This document shows positions 17,217-25,753 of a stretch of DNA of 64,000 nucleotides, in pieces; within the stretch, counting starts at the first letter, position 1, and every line of letters starts with the position of its first letter. The stretch is from Regnicoccus_A sp014224355 (GTDB lineage Bacteria; Cyanobacteriota; Cyanobacteriia; PCC-6307; Cyanobiaceae). The stretch covers positions 992,001 to 1,056,000 of the forward strand of contig NZ_CP154799.1 of assembly GCF_050920705.1 (NCBI RefSeq), given 5' to 3'. The notes under the pieces were generated by a model. That model worked only from the letters and a program-made list of their open reading frames with translations. It was not told the DNA's origin and did not search any database. A program made the translations under genes and the position numbers.

Positions 17217-17495
17217 GTGATTTTGGTGAACAATGCGGCGAAGGTCGAGATCTACACGTGGCGGTTCTGCCCCTTCTGCATCCGGGCCAAGGCTCTGCTG
17301 GATCGCAAGGGCGTGGCCTATAAGGAATATGTGATCGATGGCGATCAGGCGGCACGCGCTGCCATGGCCCAGCGGGCCGAAGGCCGCTCCAGCCTGCCCC
17401 AGATCTTCATCGACGATCTGGGGATCGGCGGCTGCGATGAACTCCATGCGCTCGAGCGGTCCGGCCGGCTCGATCCGCTGCTGCAAGGGGCCTGA
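17217..17495 (+). CDS. grxC: glutaredoxin (dithiol, CPFC type)
   Basis: 92-residue thioredoxin-fold glutaredoxin reducing disulfides and glutathione adducts with GSH. The active site CPFC is at residues 18-21 in VEIYTWRFCPFC; the TVP-like loop is SSLPQIFID and the GSH-binding segment GIGGCDELHAL. The start may be GTG 17217 or the GTG three codons later. It lies 2 bases before gshB, so glutathione synthesis and its use are in one operon. Confidence 0.95.
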   Translation: MILVNNAAKVEIYTWRFCPFCIRAKALLDRKGVAYKEYVIDGDQAARAAMAQRAEGRSSLPQIFIDDLGIGGCDELHALERSGRLDPLLQGA

Positions 17496-17497
17496 GG

Positions 17498-18510
17498 GTG
17501 CCGACCAGCGCGGACGCCACCAGCCGTTCCCACCTCTTCGTTCTTGACCCGATCCAGCGTCTGCGCCCCGGGAAGGATTCGAGCGTGGCTCTGATGCAGG
17601 CGGCCCAGCGGGCCGGCCATCAGGTCTGGATCTGCTCCCTGGCCGACCTGGCGGTGGAAGGCGAGAGAGCCGACGCCACCGAACCGGGCCAGCGTCCCAC
17701 GGTTCTGACCCAGCCCGCCCGTCTGGCGGAGATCCGCCCCACGGCGGAAGGTTGGGAGATCCCCGAGCCCTGGGTGGAACTGGGCGAACCCCAGCGGGTG
17801 CCCCTCGAGGTTTTCCCCTGGGTGTGGATGCGCAAGGATCCGCCCGTGGATGAGGCCTACCTCTATGCCACCCATCTGCTGGAGCTGGCGGAGCCCCGGG
17901 GGGTGCGTGTGCTCAACCGGCCGGCCTCCCTGCGGGCCTGGAACGAGAAGCTGGGGGCCTTGCGCTTCAGCCATCTGATGGCGCCCACCCTCGTGAGCGG
18001 CAACATCGAGCAGCTTTCGGCCTTCACCGCCGAGTACGGCGAGGTGGTGCTCAAGCCTCTGGGTGGGCGAGCGGGGCAGGGGGTGGTACGCACCGAAGCG
18101 CGAGCGCCGGGATTGCGGGCCCTGCTGGAGCTGGTCACGAACCAGGGACAGTTGCCGGTGATGGCCCAGGCTTTTCTGCCCCAGGTGGTGGCGGGCGACA
18201 AGCGCATCCTGCTGGTGAACGGCGAACCGCTCGGCGCCGTGAACCGCCGCCCCTCGCCAGGAGAGTTCCGCAGCAATCTGGCGGTGGGGGGGAGCCGGAG
18301 GCCACCGCCCTCACCGATCCCGAGCGCCGCATCTGCGCCGAGCTTGCCCCGGCCCTGCGGGCCGCCGGGCTGTTCTTCGTGGGCATCGACGTGATCGGCG
18401 ATCGCCTCAGCGAGATCAATGTCACCAGCCCCACGGGCGTGCGCGAGATCGAGCGGCTGGGCGGCGTCCCCCTGGCGGATCTGACCATCGAGGCACTGCT
18501 GGCGAGCTGA
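17498..18510 (+). CDS. gshB: glutathione synthetase (one-base frameshift in a G run)
   Basis: ATP-grasp ligase joining gamma-glutamylcysteine and glycine. LFVLDPIQRLRPGKDSS opens the protein, VWMRKDPPVDEAYLYATHLL is the family core, and VVLKPLGGRAGQGV is the ATP-binding loop. The frame breaks at the seven Gs at 18286-18292. With an eighth G it continues EPEATALTDPERRICAEL, then AGLFFVGIDVIGDRL and EINVTSPTGVREIE, the conserved C-terminal Mg-binding part, stopping at 18508-18510 (about 337 residues). The first residues before SHLFVLDP are longer than usual, so the true start may be slightly downstream. Single base loss, not a natural truncation. Confidence 0.92.
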
Positions 18511-18537
18511 GGCTCCAAGGGTCGGCGTTGAGCAGGA

Positions 18538-19407
18538 TCAGAGTCCCGCCCCGCAGGATTTGCAGAAGCGCGCATCGCTGTCGTGGTCCGTGCAATCGCA
18601 GCGACGGCAGACACGGCCCGACTGACGCCGCTGACGATGGGCGTCCCGCAGGCCGACACTGAGGATGCCGGTGGGCACAGCGATGATGCTGTAGCCCAGC
18701 AGCATCACGGCGGAGGCCACGAACCGTCCCAGAGGAGTCACTGGTGCCACATCGCCATAGCCCACCGTGGTGATCGTGACCACGGCCCAGTAGATCCCCA
18801 CGGGAATGCTCACGAAGCCACCCGCTTCACCCTCGATCAGAAACATCAGGGCCCCGATCACAATCACCAGGGTGATGATGGTGAGCAGGAAGACCAGGAT
18901 CTTTCGCCGGCTGGCCACCAGAGCCTGCCAGAGCAGCTCCGATTCCTTGAGGTATTCCCCCAGCTTGAGAATCCTGAAGACGCGCAGCAGCCGCAGGATC
19001 CGCACCACCAGGAACGATTGGGAGCCCGGCAGGATCAGTCCCAGGAACGTGGGAAGGATCGCCACCAGATCCACCACGCCATAGAAGCTGGTGGCATAGC
19101 GAAGCGGCTGCCCCACGCAGAGCAGCCGCAACACGTATTCCAGGCCGAACAACAGGGTGAAGCCCCATTCCAGGATCCCGAAGGGGACCATGTAGCGCAC
19201 CCTCAGCCGCGGATCGCTCTCCAGCACCACGGAGAGAACACTGGCGACGATCGCCAGCAGCAGCACCACGTCGAAGCCTTTGCCGGCGGGAGTGTCGGCC
19301 TCGAAAATGATGCGATAGAGCCGCCCGCGACCCAGCCAGCGGCGCAGCAGCACGGCCAGGGCCACCAGGCTGCCCAGGATCAGCGCCATGGCGACGGAGG
19401 GCGCCAT
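18538..19407 (-). CDS. voltage-gated-type potassium channel with C-terminal zinc-ribbon-like tail
   Basis: 289-residue six-helix ion transport protein. The S4-like voltage sensor is at 136-148 with a positive residue every third position (Arg136, Arg139, Arg142, Arg145, Lys148). The pore filter TTVGYGD is at 213-219, flanked by the pore helix IYWAVVTIT and the S6 helix ending near 253. The last 25 residues hold CRRC (267-270), one more Cys at 272 and CKSC (282-285), a CxxC-CxxC pair that looks like a zinc ribbon. K+ selectivity follows from the filter. The tail suggests metal- or redox-sensitive assembly, but that is inference. No TrkA-N domain is present. Confidence 0.88.
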   Translation of the reverse strand: MAPSVAMALILGSLVALAVLLRRWLGRGRLYRIIFEADTPAGKGFDVVLLLAIVASVLSVVLESDPRLRVRYMVPFGILEWGFTLLFGLEYVLRLLCVGQPLRYATSFYGVVDLVAILPTFLGLILPGSQSFLVVRILRLLRVFRILKLGEYLKESELLWQALVASRRKILVFLLTIITLVIVIGALMFLIEGEAGGFVSIPVGIYWAVVTITTVGYGDVAPVTPLGRFVASAVMLLGYSIIAVPTGILSVGLRDAHRQRRQSGRVCRRCDCTDHDSDARFCKSCGAGL

Positions 19408-19413
19408 GGCCGA

Positions 19414-20853
19414 TCAGTGCAGGGTGGGTTCGATCGCCGCTGGTTGGCCGGCGGCCTGGCTGTTGCGGGATGACCGGAAGGTGCTGAGGTTGAGCTGCTG
19501 CTGCAGCACCCCCAGTTTCAGGGCCACTTCCTGGAGCTCCCGCTCCGGCTCGGAACCCCGCACCAGCCCTGCCCCGGCGGTGAGCTCCAGCTGGTTGCCG
19601 TGCAGGCGGCCGCTGCGAATCGCCACCCGCAACTCGGCGTCGCCGGCACTGTCGATCCAGCCGATCGGGGCGGCGTAGTGACCCCGCTCGAAGGGTTCGA
19701 GGCTGCGCAACCAGGCCATCGCCTCCCGCCGTGGCAGCCCGGCCACGGCCGGGGTGGGGTGCAGGGCCTCCGCCAGGGCCAGGGGCTGATGCTCCGCCAG
19801 GGCGGCTGTGATCGGAGTGTGCAGATGCACCAGCCTCCCGTGGCGGGCCAGCCGGGGATGGCGGGGGCGCCGGGGACTCAGCCCCGCTTCCGCCAGCACC
19901 TGGGTGATCGCCTCCACCACCAGTTCGTGCTCATGGCGATCCTTGGTCGACTGGGTGAGGCGCCCGGCCGGTTGCCCGAGGGGGGCCGTGCCGGCCAGGG
20001 CATCGCAGCGCAGCTGTCCCTGGCGCACCGCCAGCAGACGCTCGGGGGAGGCACCGATCAGGGCGTCGTCGGGGCGCTGTTGCCAGAGGAAGCGACAGCT
20101 GCCCGGCTGGTGCCGTCGCAGGCGTGCCAGCAGCTCCAGGGGGTCGAGCGGCTGATCCAGCCCCACCTGCTGGCGCACGGCCACCACCAGTTTGCGCAGG
20201 GCTCCGGCTTCCACCAGGCCAAGGGCCTGGCGCACCGCTTCGCGGTAATCGGCTTCCCAGCAGGAGCGGTTGGTGATGCCCACCCCACTGGCTCCGCTGG
20301 GTGCTTCCTGCCTGCAGGCCGGCAGACGGCTGAGGATCTGGGCGCGTTCCCAGAGCTCCTCGGCCACCCCCCGGGGGGTGACGTCTCCTCCCAGGCAGCG
20401 CTGCAGCCGCAGCCAGCAGTGGCGCCCCTGGCGACTCAGCTGCCAGCGGGGAAGCACAGCCTGCACGCCCGGGACAGCGCCGCTGGCTTCCTGAAGGGGG
20501 CTGTCGAAAAAGGAGAAGGCCAACAGCACCCGTGGCCTGGCCAGGGCCGGGACAGACTGGGGCTGTTGCCCCAGTCGGCTGAGGCTCATGGTGCTGAAGC
20601 GCCGGGCCAGCTCGAAGCGCCTCGGCCCGCTCAAGTCCAGGCGGTGGGTGGTGCCGCTGGCCGCCAGGCAGAGTCCGGGCGCCCCATCCCAGAGAAAGCG
20701 GAAGCGTTCCCCGTCGTCGAGGTGGGGGAGCAGCGCCAGGGGATCGCGGCAGGGCAGCGGCAGGGCCAGGCTGAGCACACCCTCCTCCTCCAGCTGCCGC
20801 GCCCCCTGGGCAGCGGCGGCGAGCAGATCGGTGAAGGAGGGAACGACCTGCAC
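19414..20853 (-). CDS. menF: isochorismate synthase
   Basis: Chorismate-binding enzyme turning chorismate into isochorismate, the first step toward phylloquinone, the photosystem I A1 cofactor. 479 residues. Conserved parts are FLWQQRPDDALIGASPERLL, LAGTAPLG, LHPTPAVAGLPR, YAAPIGWID and LTAGAGLVRGSEPERE. The N-terminal about 200 residues are divergent, as usual. It is divergent from menA with a 75-base gap that must carry both promoters; no clear -10/-35 pair stands out. Confidence 0.93.
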   Translation of the reverse strand: MQVVPSFTDLLAAAAQGARQLEEEGVLSLALPLPCRDPLALLPHLDDGERFRFLWDGAPGLCLAASGTTHRLDLSGPRRFELARRFSTMSLSRLGQQPQSVPALARPRVLLAFSFFDSPLQEASGAVPGVQAVLPRWQLSRQGRHCWLRLQRCLGGDVTPRGVAEELWERAQILSRLPACRQEAPSGASGVGITNRSCWEADYREAVRQALGLVEAGALRKLVVAVRQQVGLDQPLDPLELLARLRRHQPGSCRFLWQQRPDDALIGASPERLLAVRQGQLRCDALAGTAPLGQPAGRLTQSTKDRHEHELVVEAITQVLAEAGLSPRRPRHPRLARHGRLVHLHTPITAALAEHQPLALAEALHPTPAVAGLPRREAMAWLRSLEPFERGHYAAPIGWIDSAGDAELRVAIRSGRLHGNQLELTAGAGLVRGSEPERELQEVALKLGVLQQQLNLSTFRSSRNSQAAGQPAAIEPTLH

Positions 20854-20928
20854 CAGGACGACAGCGGCAGGGGCCAGGGAAGCTGCTCAAATGTATGGGT
20901 GCTTCCAGGTCCGCCGTCCCCGCAGCCC

Positions 20929-21908
20929 ATGTCCGACCCCCAGGTCGTCGCAAGCCGTTACGCCGGCGGGGACTCCGCCGGCGACCCAGCCCGCCGCCGC
21001 CTCTGGAAGGCGGCGATCAAATGGCCGATGTATTCGGTGGCGGTGATGCCGGTGCTGCTGGCCGCCGGCTGGTGGGCCGGCCAGGGGGAGCCCCCACGCC
21101 TGGATCAGCTGCTGGCCTTCCTGCTGGCGGCCGTGCTGCTGCTGGGCTGGGAGAACCTGTCCAACGACGTCTTCGATGCCGACACAGGGGTGGATCGGCT
21201 CGGAAAACCCCATTCGCTGGTGAACCTCACGGGCCGCCGCGACCGGGTGGCCCAGCTCGCCAATGGCTGCCTGGTGCTGGGGCTGGGGTTGTTCGCCCTG
21301 GTGGCGGCAAGGAGCACCCCTCTGGTGCTGGGGCTGGTGGTGGGGTGCTGCGGCCTGGGCTACGCCTACCAGGGTCCCCCCTGCGGCTGGGTTACCGCGG
21401 CCTCGGTGAACCGCTCTGCTGGCTGGCCTTCGGGCCTCTGGCCACCGCCGCCGCTCTGCTGGCGCTGGCGCCCAGCGCAGCCAGCGCCCTGGCCGGCCCC
21501 ATTCCCTGGAAGACGGCCCTGCTGCTCGGCAGTGGACCGGCGGTGGCCACCACCCTGGTCCTGTTCTGCTCCCACTTCCATCAGGTGGAACAGGATGCCA
21601 GCCACGGCAAGCGATCCCCGGTGGTGAAGCTGGGCACCGCCTCCGCGGCGGCCCTGGTGCCCTGGTTCATCGCCATGGCCCTGGCTCTGCAGTGGGCCCC
21701 GGTGCTGCTGGGAAGCTGGCCCCTCACCGCCCTGCTGGGGTTGGTGGGCCTGCCGCCGGCCCGGGCCCTGATCCAGCTGCTGCGGGAGCACCACGACACA
21801 CCCGATCGGATTGTCGGCAGCAAGTTCCTGGCCCTGCGCTTTCAGGCTCTCAACGGCCTGGGGCTGGCCCTGGGGCTGGCGATTGCCCCCTGGGTGCCTT
21901 TTCGGTGA
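20929..21908 (+). CDS. menA: 1,4-dihydroxy-2-naphthoate phytyltransferase (one-base frameshift in a C run)
   Basis: UbiA-family integral membrane prenyltransferase attaching the phytyl chain in phylloquinone synthesis. The first prenyl-diphosphate motif is ENLSNDVFDADTGVD (Asp-rich), after LKAAIKWPMYSVAVMPVL-type sequence; the second region contains SHFHQVEQDASHGKRSP. The frame breaks in the six Cs at 21376-21381. With a seventh it continues LRLGYRGLGEPLCWLAFGP and ends at 21906-21908, giving about 326 residues with eight or nine hydrophobic helices. The stop overlaps the menC start (GTGA). Confidence 0.92.
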
Positions 21909-23001
21909 GGCTCGGCCTGCACTGGCAGCCCTTCGATCTGGCTCTCGCCGCTCCCCTGGTCACCGCCCAGGGCAGGCTGCGCCGCAAGCGGGGCTGGCTG
22001 CTGCGGCTCGAGCTGCAGAGCCGGCGAGATGGAGCCTCCGGGGCATGGGCCGATCAGGGCTGGGGGGAGGCGTCCCCGCTCCCCTTGGCGGCTGAACCCG
22101 AGGCTTCCGGGCGTGAGCTGGCTCGGCTGGCCGAGGCCATCAGCGCTTTGGGGCCCGAGATCGAGCACCCCGAACTGGAGGCTTGCCTTCCATCCCTGCC
22201 GGCGACCCTGGCCTTCGCGCTTGGGGCCGCCCTCGGCGAAATTCAGGGGGTGGTGGGGGGCGCCGTCGGGGGGTGGTTGCCGCCGCCGGCCTCTGCGCAG
22301 TTGCTGCCGGCAGGGCCTGCGGCGCTGATGGCCCTGGAGCGGACCCTGGGCGATCACCCCCTCAGCTGGCAAGGGCAGGATGGAGGTGGTCCCCTCACGC
22401 TGAAATGGAAGGTGGCGGTCAGCGACGACCTCCAGGAGCGCCAGCTGCTGGAGCAGCTGCTGGAGCGCTTGCCGCCAGGAGCTCGGCTTCGGCTGGATGC
22501 CAATGGGGGCTGGGGACGCGGCACAGCCGCAGCCTGGGCGGCACGGCTGGCCGGGGATCCCCGGCTGGCATGGCTCGAGCAACCGCTGGATCCCGCCGAT
22601 CACGCCGGTCTCCTCGCCCTGGCCGCTGGTCCGCCGGCCGTGCCTGTGGCCCTTGACGAGTCGCTGGTGCAGGATCCGGTTCGGGGACGGAGCTGGCGCG
22701 GCTGGCAGGTGCGACGGCCGTCCCAGGAGGGAGACCCCCGACCCCTGCTGGCGCAACTGCGGGGAGGGGTGCCCCGGCTGATGCTCAGCACCGGCTTCGA
22801 AACGGGCATCGGCAGACGCTGGCTGCATCACCTGGCGGCCCTGCAGATTCTGGGACCCACTCCCGCGGCGCCGGGCCTGGCCCCGGGCTGGGGCCCCAGC
22901 GGTGATCTGGCCAGTCACGACCCTGAGCGGGTCTGGGCCGCGGCCGCAGAGAGCCGGGCAGAGCCGCCAGAGTCGGGATCAACCGTTCCCCCCCACGATG
23001 A
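21905..23001 (+). CDS. menC: o-succinylbenzoate synthase (stop probably lost to a C-run error)
   Basis: Enolase-superfamily enzyme dehydrating SHCHC to o-succinylbenzoate. The KxK pair is in LTLKWKV, the metal ligands in RLDANGGW, WLEQPLDP and VALDESL, and the C-terminus has LSTGFETGIGRRW. Where the second catalytic Lys is normally found (a V-x-K-P type segment) this protein reads QVRRPSQEGDP, so Arg may replace Lys. Start is GTG 21905, overlapping menA. In the given sequence no stop follows before the next gene; if the seven Cs at 22988-22994 were eight, the frame would end at TGA 22999-23001, overlapping the next ATG by 4 bases. That is inference. Confidence 0.85.
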
Positions 23002-23303
23002 GTCTCAGCAAGCAGGACACCCTGGCGGCCTCGGCTCCCTGGGTGGCCGTGGTCCTCAACCTCGTCCCCGGCCTCGGCACTGGCTACATCTACCAACGGC
23101 GCTGGCGGGCCTACTGGATCACCTCGGCCCTGAGCACCGGCTGGTTCGGGCTCGGGCTGGTGCTGGGCCAAACGGATGGGGCCGATCTAGGCGCGCAGCC
23201 GGACCCCCGGCAGCAGTTGGTCGGTCTGCTCGGACTGCTGCTTCTGGCCGGCGTCACGGCCGCGGAGGCGGGGATCACCGCTCGCCGCAGCCGTCAGGGA
23301 TAG
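22998..23303 (+). CDS. small membrane protein of unknown function
   Basis: 101 residues with hydrophobic segments at about 13-31 (PWVAVVLNLVPGLGTGYIY), about 39-56 and about 72-91, ending RRSRQG. The PGLGTGYIYQRRW block resembles the glycine-rich loop and aromatic stretch found in small TM2-like cyanobacterial membrane proteins, but I cannot assign a family. It lies between menC and menE on the same strand, probably overlapping menC by 4 bases, so it is co-expressed with phylloquinone genes; a role there is untested. Confidence 0.7.
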   Translation: MSLSKQDTLAASAPWVAVVLNLVPGLGTGYIYQRRWRAYWITSALSTGWFGLGLVLGQTDGADLGAQPDPRQQLVGLLGLLLLAGVTAAEAGITARRSRQG

Positions 23304-23313
23304 GCCTGGGAGC

Positions 23314-24591
23314 GTGCCGATGCCCTCCCCCTTGCTGCTCACCAGTGCCGTCCCGGCTGATCGGCTGGTGGCTCAGCTCGAGCAGGCCTGGCGTGAGGGT
23401 CGCCTGGTGGGCCTCTGCTCGGCTCAGGAGCAGGAGCTGCTCAGCGAGGCTGTGGCTGGATCAGCCACGGGGGTGCCCTCGGTGGTGGTGGGCAGCGGCG
23501 GCAGTGCCGGAGGCCGCCGCTGGTGCCTGCAGCCCCTTGCCCATCTGGAGGCCTCGGCTGCCGCCACCGGCCTGTGGCTGCAATCGATCGGGCTTGATCC
23601 GTCAGCGACCCTTCAGCTCGATCCCCTCCCCCTGCATCACGTCAGTGGCCTGTTGCCCCTGGTGAGAAGCCGGCTCTGGGGGACGCCCTGGCGTTGGTTG
23701 CCTCCGGAGCTGATGCGTAAGCCCAGTGAGCTGGCGGCGACGATTCCCCTCCCCGCCGCCAGCCGGGCGCTGCTCTCCCTGGTGCCGACCCAGCTGGAGC
23801 GGCTGCTGGCTGTGCCGGAAGGCTGCGCCTGGCTGCGGCGCTGCGCACTGGTGTGGATCGGTGGCGGTGCCCTCTCCGCCAGCTTGGCCGAGCGGGCCCG
23901 GGCCGCTGAGATCCCTCTGGCGCCCTGTTACGGCGCCACGGAAACCGCCGCGATGGTGACGGCCTTGTCTCCCGATCGCTTCCTTGCGGGGGCGTCAGGT
24001 TCCGGTCAGGCGCTTGCCGATGTGGAGCTGCGGATCGATCCAGGCGGGGCGTTGATGGTGCGGACACCGCGTCTGAGCCCGGGGAGCTTTCAGGCCGGCC
24101 AGCTCGAGCCCCTGGAGCGTGGAGGGGGCTGGTGGCGCAGTGGCGATGGGGCCCGCCTCGGTCCCGCTGGCCTGGAGATCCTCGGGCGGCTGGATGGGGC
24201 GATCAGCAGCGGCGGCGAAACGGTGTTCCCCGAGCAGGTGGAGGCTCGCCTGCTGGGCTGGGCCAGGGCGGAGGACCTGCCCCTGGCGCATCTCCTGCTG
24301 ATCGCCAGCCCTGATCCCCTCTGGGGTCAGCGCCTGCTGGCGCTGGTGCGCCATGCCGAGGCCGATGGGGCCGACGGGCCTGCGATCGGATCTGTCGACG
24401 GGCTGATCGCCCGTTGCCGCAGCCTGGCTCAGCGGCTTCCTCCCGCCCAGCGGCCTCAGCACTGGCTGGCCTGCCCTGATCTGGCCCCCAACGCCCTGGG
24501 CAAGTGGGAGCGGAGGCGCTGGCGCCAGTGGCTGCATCAGTCCTGTGACGGAGGCCCCCGAGCCGATGACGCTGCCGCAGAAGTCGGCTAG
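23314..24591 (+). CDS. menE: o-succinylbenzoate-CoA ligase
   Basis: AMP-forming acyl-CoA synthetase activating o-succinylbenzoate with CoA. About 425 residues, shorter than most MenE proteins, with a reduced N-terminal part. Recognisable: HHVSGLLPLVRSRLWGTPW, ALVWIGGGALS, the adenylate-binding CYGATETAAMV, GWWRSGDGARLGPAGLEILGRLDGA-type hinge region (about 270-295), GGETVFPEQVE, and the catalytic C-terminal Lys in NALGKWERRRW. GTG 23314 and ATG 23320 are both possible starts. It follows menC and a small membrane gene in the same transcriptional direction. Confidence 0.9.
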   Translation: MPMPSPLLLTSAVPADRLVAQLEQAWREGRLVGLCSAQEQELLSEAVAGSATGVPSVVVGSGGSAGGRRWCLQPLAHLEASAAATGLWLQSIGLDPSATLQLDPLPLHHVSGLLPLVRSRLWGTPWRWLPPELMRKPSELAATIPLPAASRALLSLVPTQLERLLAVPEGCAWLRRCALVWIGGGALSASLAERARAAEIPLAPCYGATETAAMVTALSPDRFLAGASGSGQALADVELRIDPGGALMVRTPRLSPGSFQAGQLEPLERGGGWWRSGDGARLGPAGLEILGRLDGAISSGGETVFPEQVEARLLGWARAEDLPLAHLLLIASPDPLWGQRLLALVRHAEADGADGPAIGSVDGLIARCRSLAQRLPPAQRPQHWLACPDLAPNALGKWERRRWRQWLHQSCDGGPRADDAAAEVG

Positions 24592-24614
24592 AGCTGGTCA
24601 GTCGCGCCCACTGG

Positions 24615-24881
24615 ATGACCTCGTCTGCTGACCCGGAACTCTCCAACAAGAAACTGGCCGCGGGGCTGCTGGCGATCTTCCTCGGTGCGTTCGGGATCCA
24701 CAAGTTCGTGCTCGGCTACACCACCCCGGGCGTGATCATGCTGGTGATCACCCTGGTCACCTGTGGCCTTGGGGGATTCGTGATGGGGGTGATCGGCCTG
24801 GTGGAGGGAATCATCTACCTCACCAAGACCCCCGAGGAGTTCAAGGCCACGTACATCGACGCCAAGAAGGAGTGGTTCTGA
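24615..24881 (+). CDS. TM2-domain membrane protein
   Basis: 88 residues. NKKLAAGLLAIFLGAFGIHKF followed by VLGYTTPGVIMLVITLVT and a third hydrophobic stretch (GLGGFVMGVIGLVEGIIYL) is the TM2 domain pattern (GxxGxHxFYLG-like turn between two helices). The exact molecular role of bacterial TM2 proteins is not established. Its stop overlaps the next ATG by one base, so the pair is one transcription unit downstream of menE. Confidence 0.88.
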   Translation: MTSSADPELSNKKLAAGLLAIFLGAFGIHKFVLGYTTPGVIMLVITLVTCGLGGFVMGVIGLVEGIIYLTKTPEEFKATYIDAKKEWF

Positions 24882-25123
24882 TGACTGGCCGCGGCCTCAC
24901 GCCACCCCGGGCTGGAGCTGGAGTCCTGAACCTGCGCGCTCCCGGACTCTCCGGTCGCCTCGGCCTGACCCTGCTGATCGGCCTGGCGGCCATGGTGAGC
25001 TTCTCCCTGGCGGGGGTGGCTGTGGAAGATGGCTTTCACCCCCTCACCCTTCTGGCCAGCCTTCTTCCCCTGCAGCTGGCTGCCTTGCTCTGGGCCGTCT
25101 CCCGTCGGGCACCGACCCTCTGA
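24881..25123 (+). CDS. small membrane protein of unknown function
   Basis: 80 residues: a basic, Pro/Gly-rich N-terminus, then hydrophobic segments at about 27-48 (LGLTLLIGLAAMVSFSLAGVAV) and about 57-72, ending RRAPTL. I do not recognise the family. ATG 24881 shares its A with the TGA of the TM2 gene (TGATG), which argues for coupled translation. The following 127 bases to menI contain no feature I can support. Confidence 0.6.
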   Translation: MTGRGLTPPRAGAGVLNLRAPGLSGRLGLTLLIGLAAMVSFSLAGVAVEDGFHPLTLLASLLPLQLAALLWAVSRRAPTL

Positions 25124-25250
25124 TTGGATCCTCTCGGAGATCGTTCCGCTCCCTGACGTCTGCCGCTTTTTGGGCGAGCCGATCAGCCACTTTCAACCTT
25201 TTGAGCGCGCCTCGCTTCGGACGCCAAGTGCTCCAGTTTGATCGCTGCCG

Positions 25251-25730
25251 TCAGGGCATCGCTTCAGCCGATGCCTCCAGCCAGCTGCCGATCGCCTTGG
25301 GCAGATCGCAGCGGCGGCGGCTGACCGGGTCGATGGCCACATGGCGTGTCAGGGCGAGGCCCGCAGGGCCGCTGGCCACTTCCCGACGCCTGAAGCTGTA
25401 GCCCACTTCAAAACATCCGGCATCGAGCCGCTGGGGGCTGAGGGTGATCGTCAGTTGGTCGCCACACACCAGAGGGGCCTTGAAATCGGCCTGGCAGTGC
25501 ACGATCGGCAGGGCTGTCCGCACCGGGCTTGAGTCGATGCTGTCACGGGTGGGGGCCGTCCGGAGAGGTGTGGGAAAGATTGCCGCGGCTGGAATTCCGA
25601 ACGTTTCAAGGCTCTCTTCATAGGCCTCATGGCACCAGCGCAGAAGCTGGTGAAAATGCATCACACCAGCGGCATCGGTATCGCCGAAACGCACGGTCCG
25701 GCGCAGCTGCAGCCAGCTGGAGGAGGGCAT
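25251..25730 (-). CDS. menI: 1,4-dihydroxy-2-naphthoyl-CoA hydrolase (hot-dog thioesterase)
   Basis: 4HBT-type hot-dog thioesterase expected to release DHNA from DHNA-CoA before prenylation by MenA. The signature RFGDTDAAGVMHFHQLLRW holds the catalytic Asp, followed by CHEAYEESLETFGI, and the CQADFKAPLVCGDQLTI strand matches the cyanobacterial DHNA-CoA thioesterase group. About 159 residues from ATG 25730. An in-frame ATG at 25757 would add nine residues and overlap the upstream DUF2752 stop (ATGA). Location beside menC/menE/menA supports the assignment. Confidence 0.85.
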   Translation of the reverse strand: MPSSSWLQLRRTVRFGDTDAAGVMHFHQLLRWCHEAYEESLETFGIPAAAIFPTPLRTAPTRDSIDSSPVRTALPIVHCQADFKAPLVCGDQLTITLSPQRLDAGCFEVGYSFRRREVASGPAGLALTRHVAIDPVSRRRCDLPKAIGSWLEASAEAMP

Positions 25731-25753
25731 GCCGCCATGCTTGCACCGTTGGG

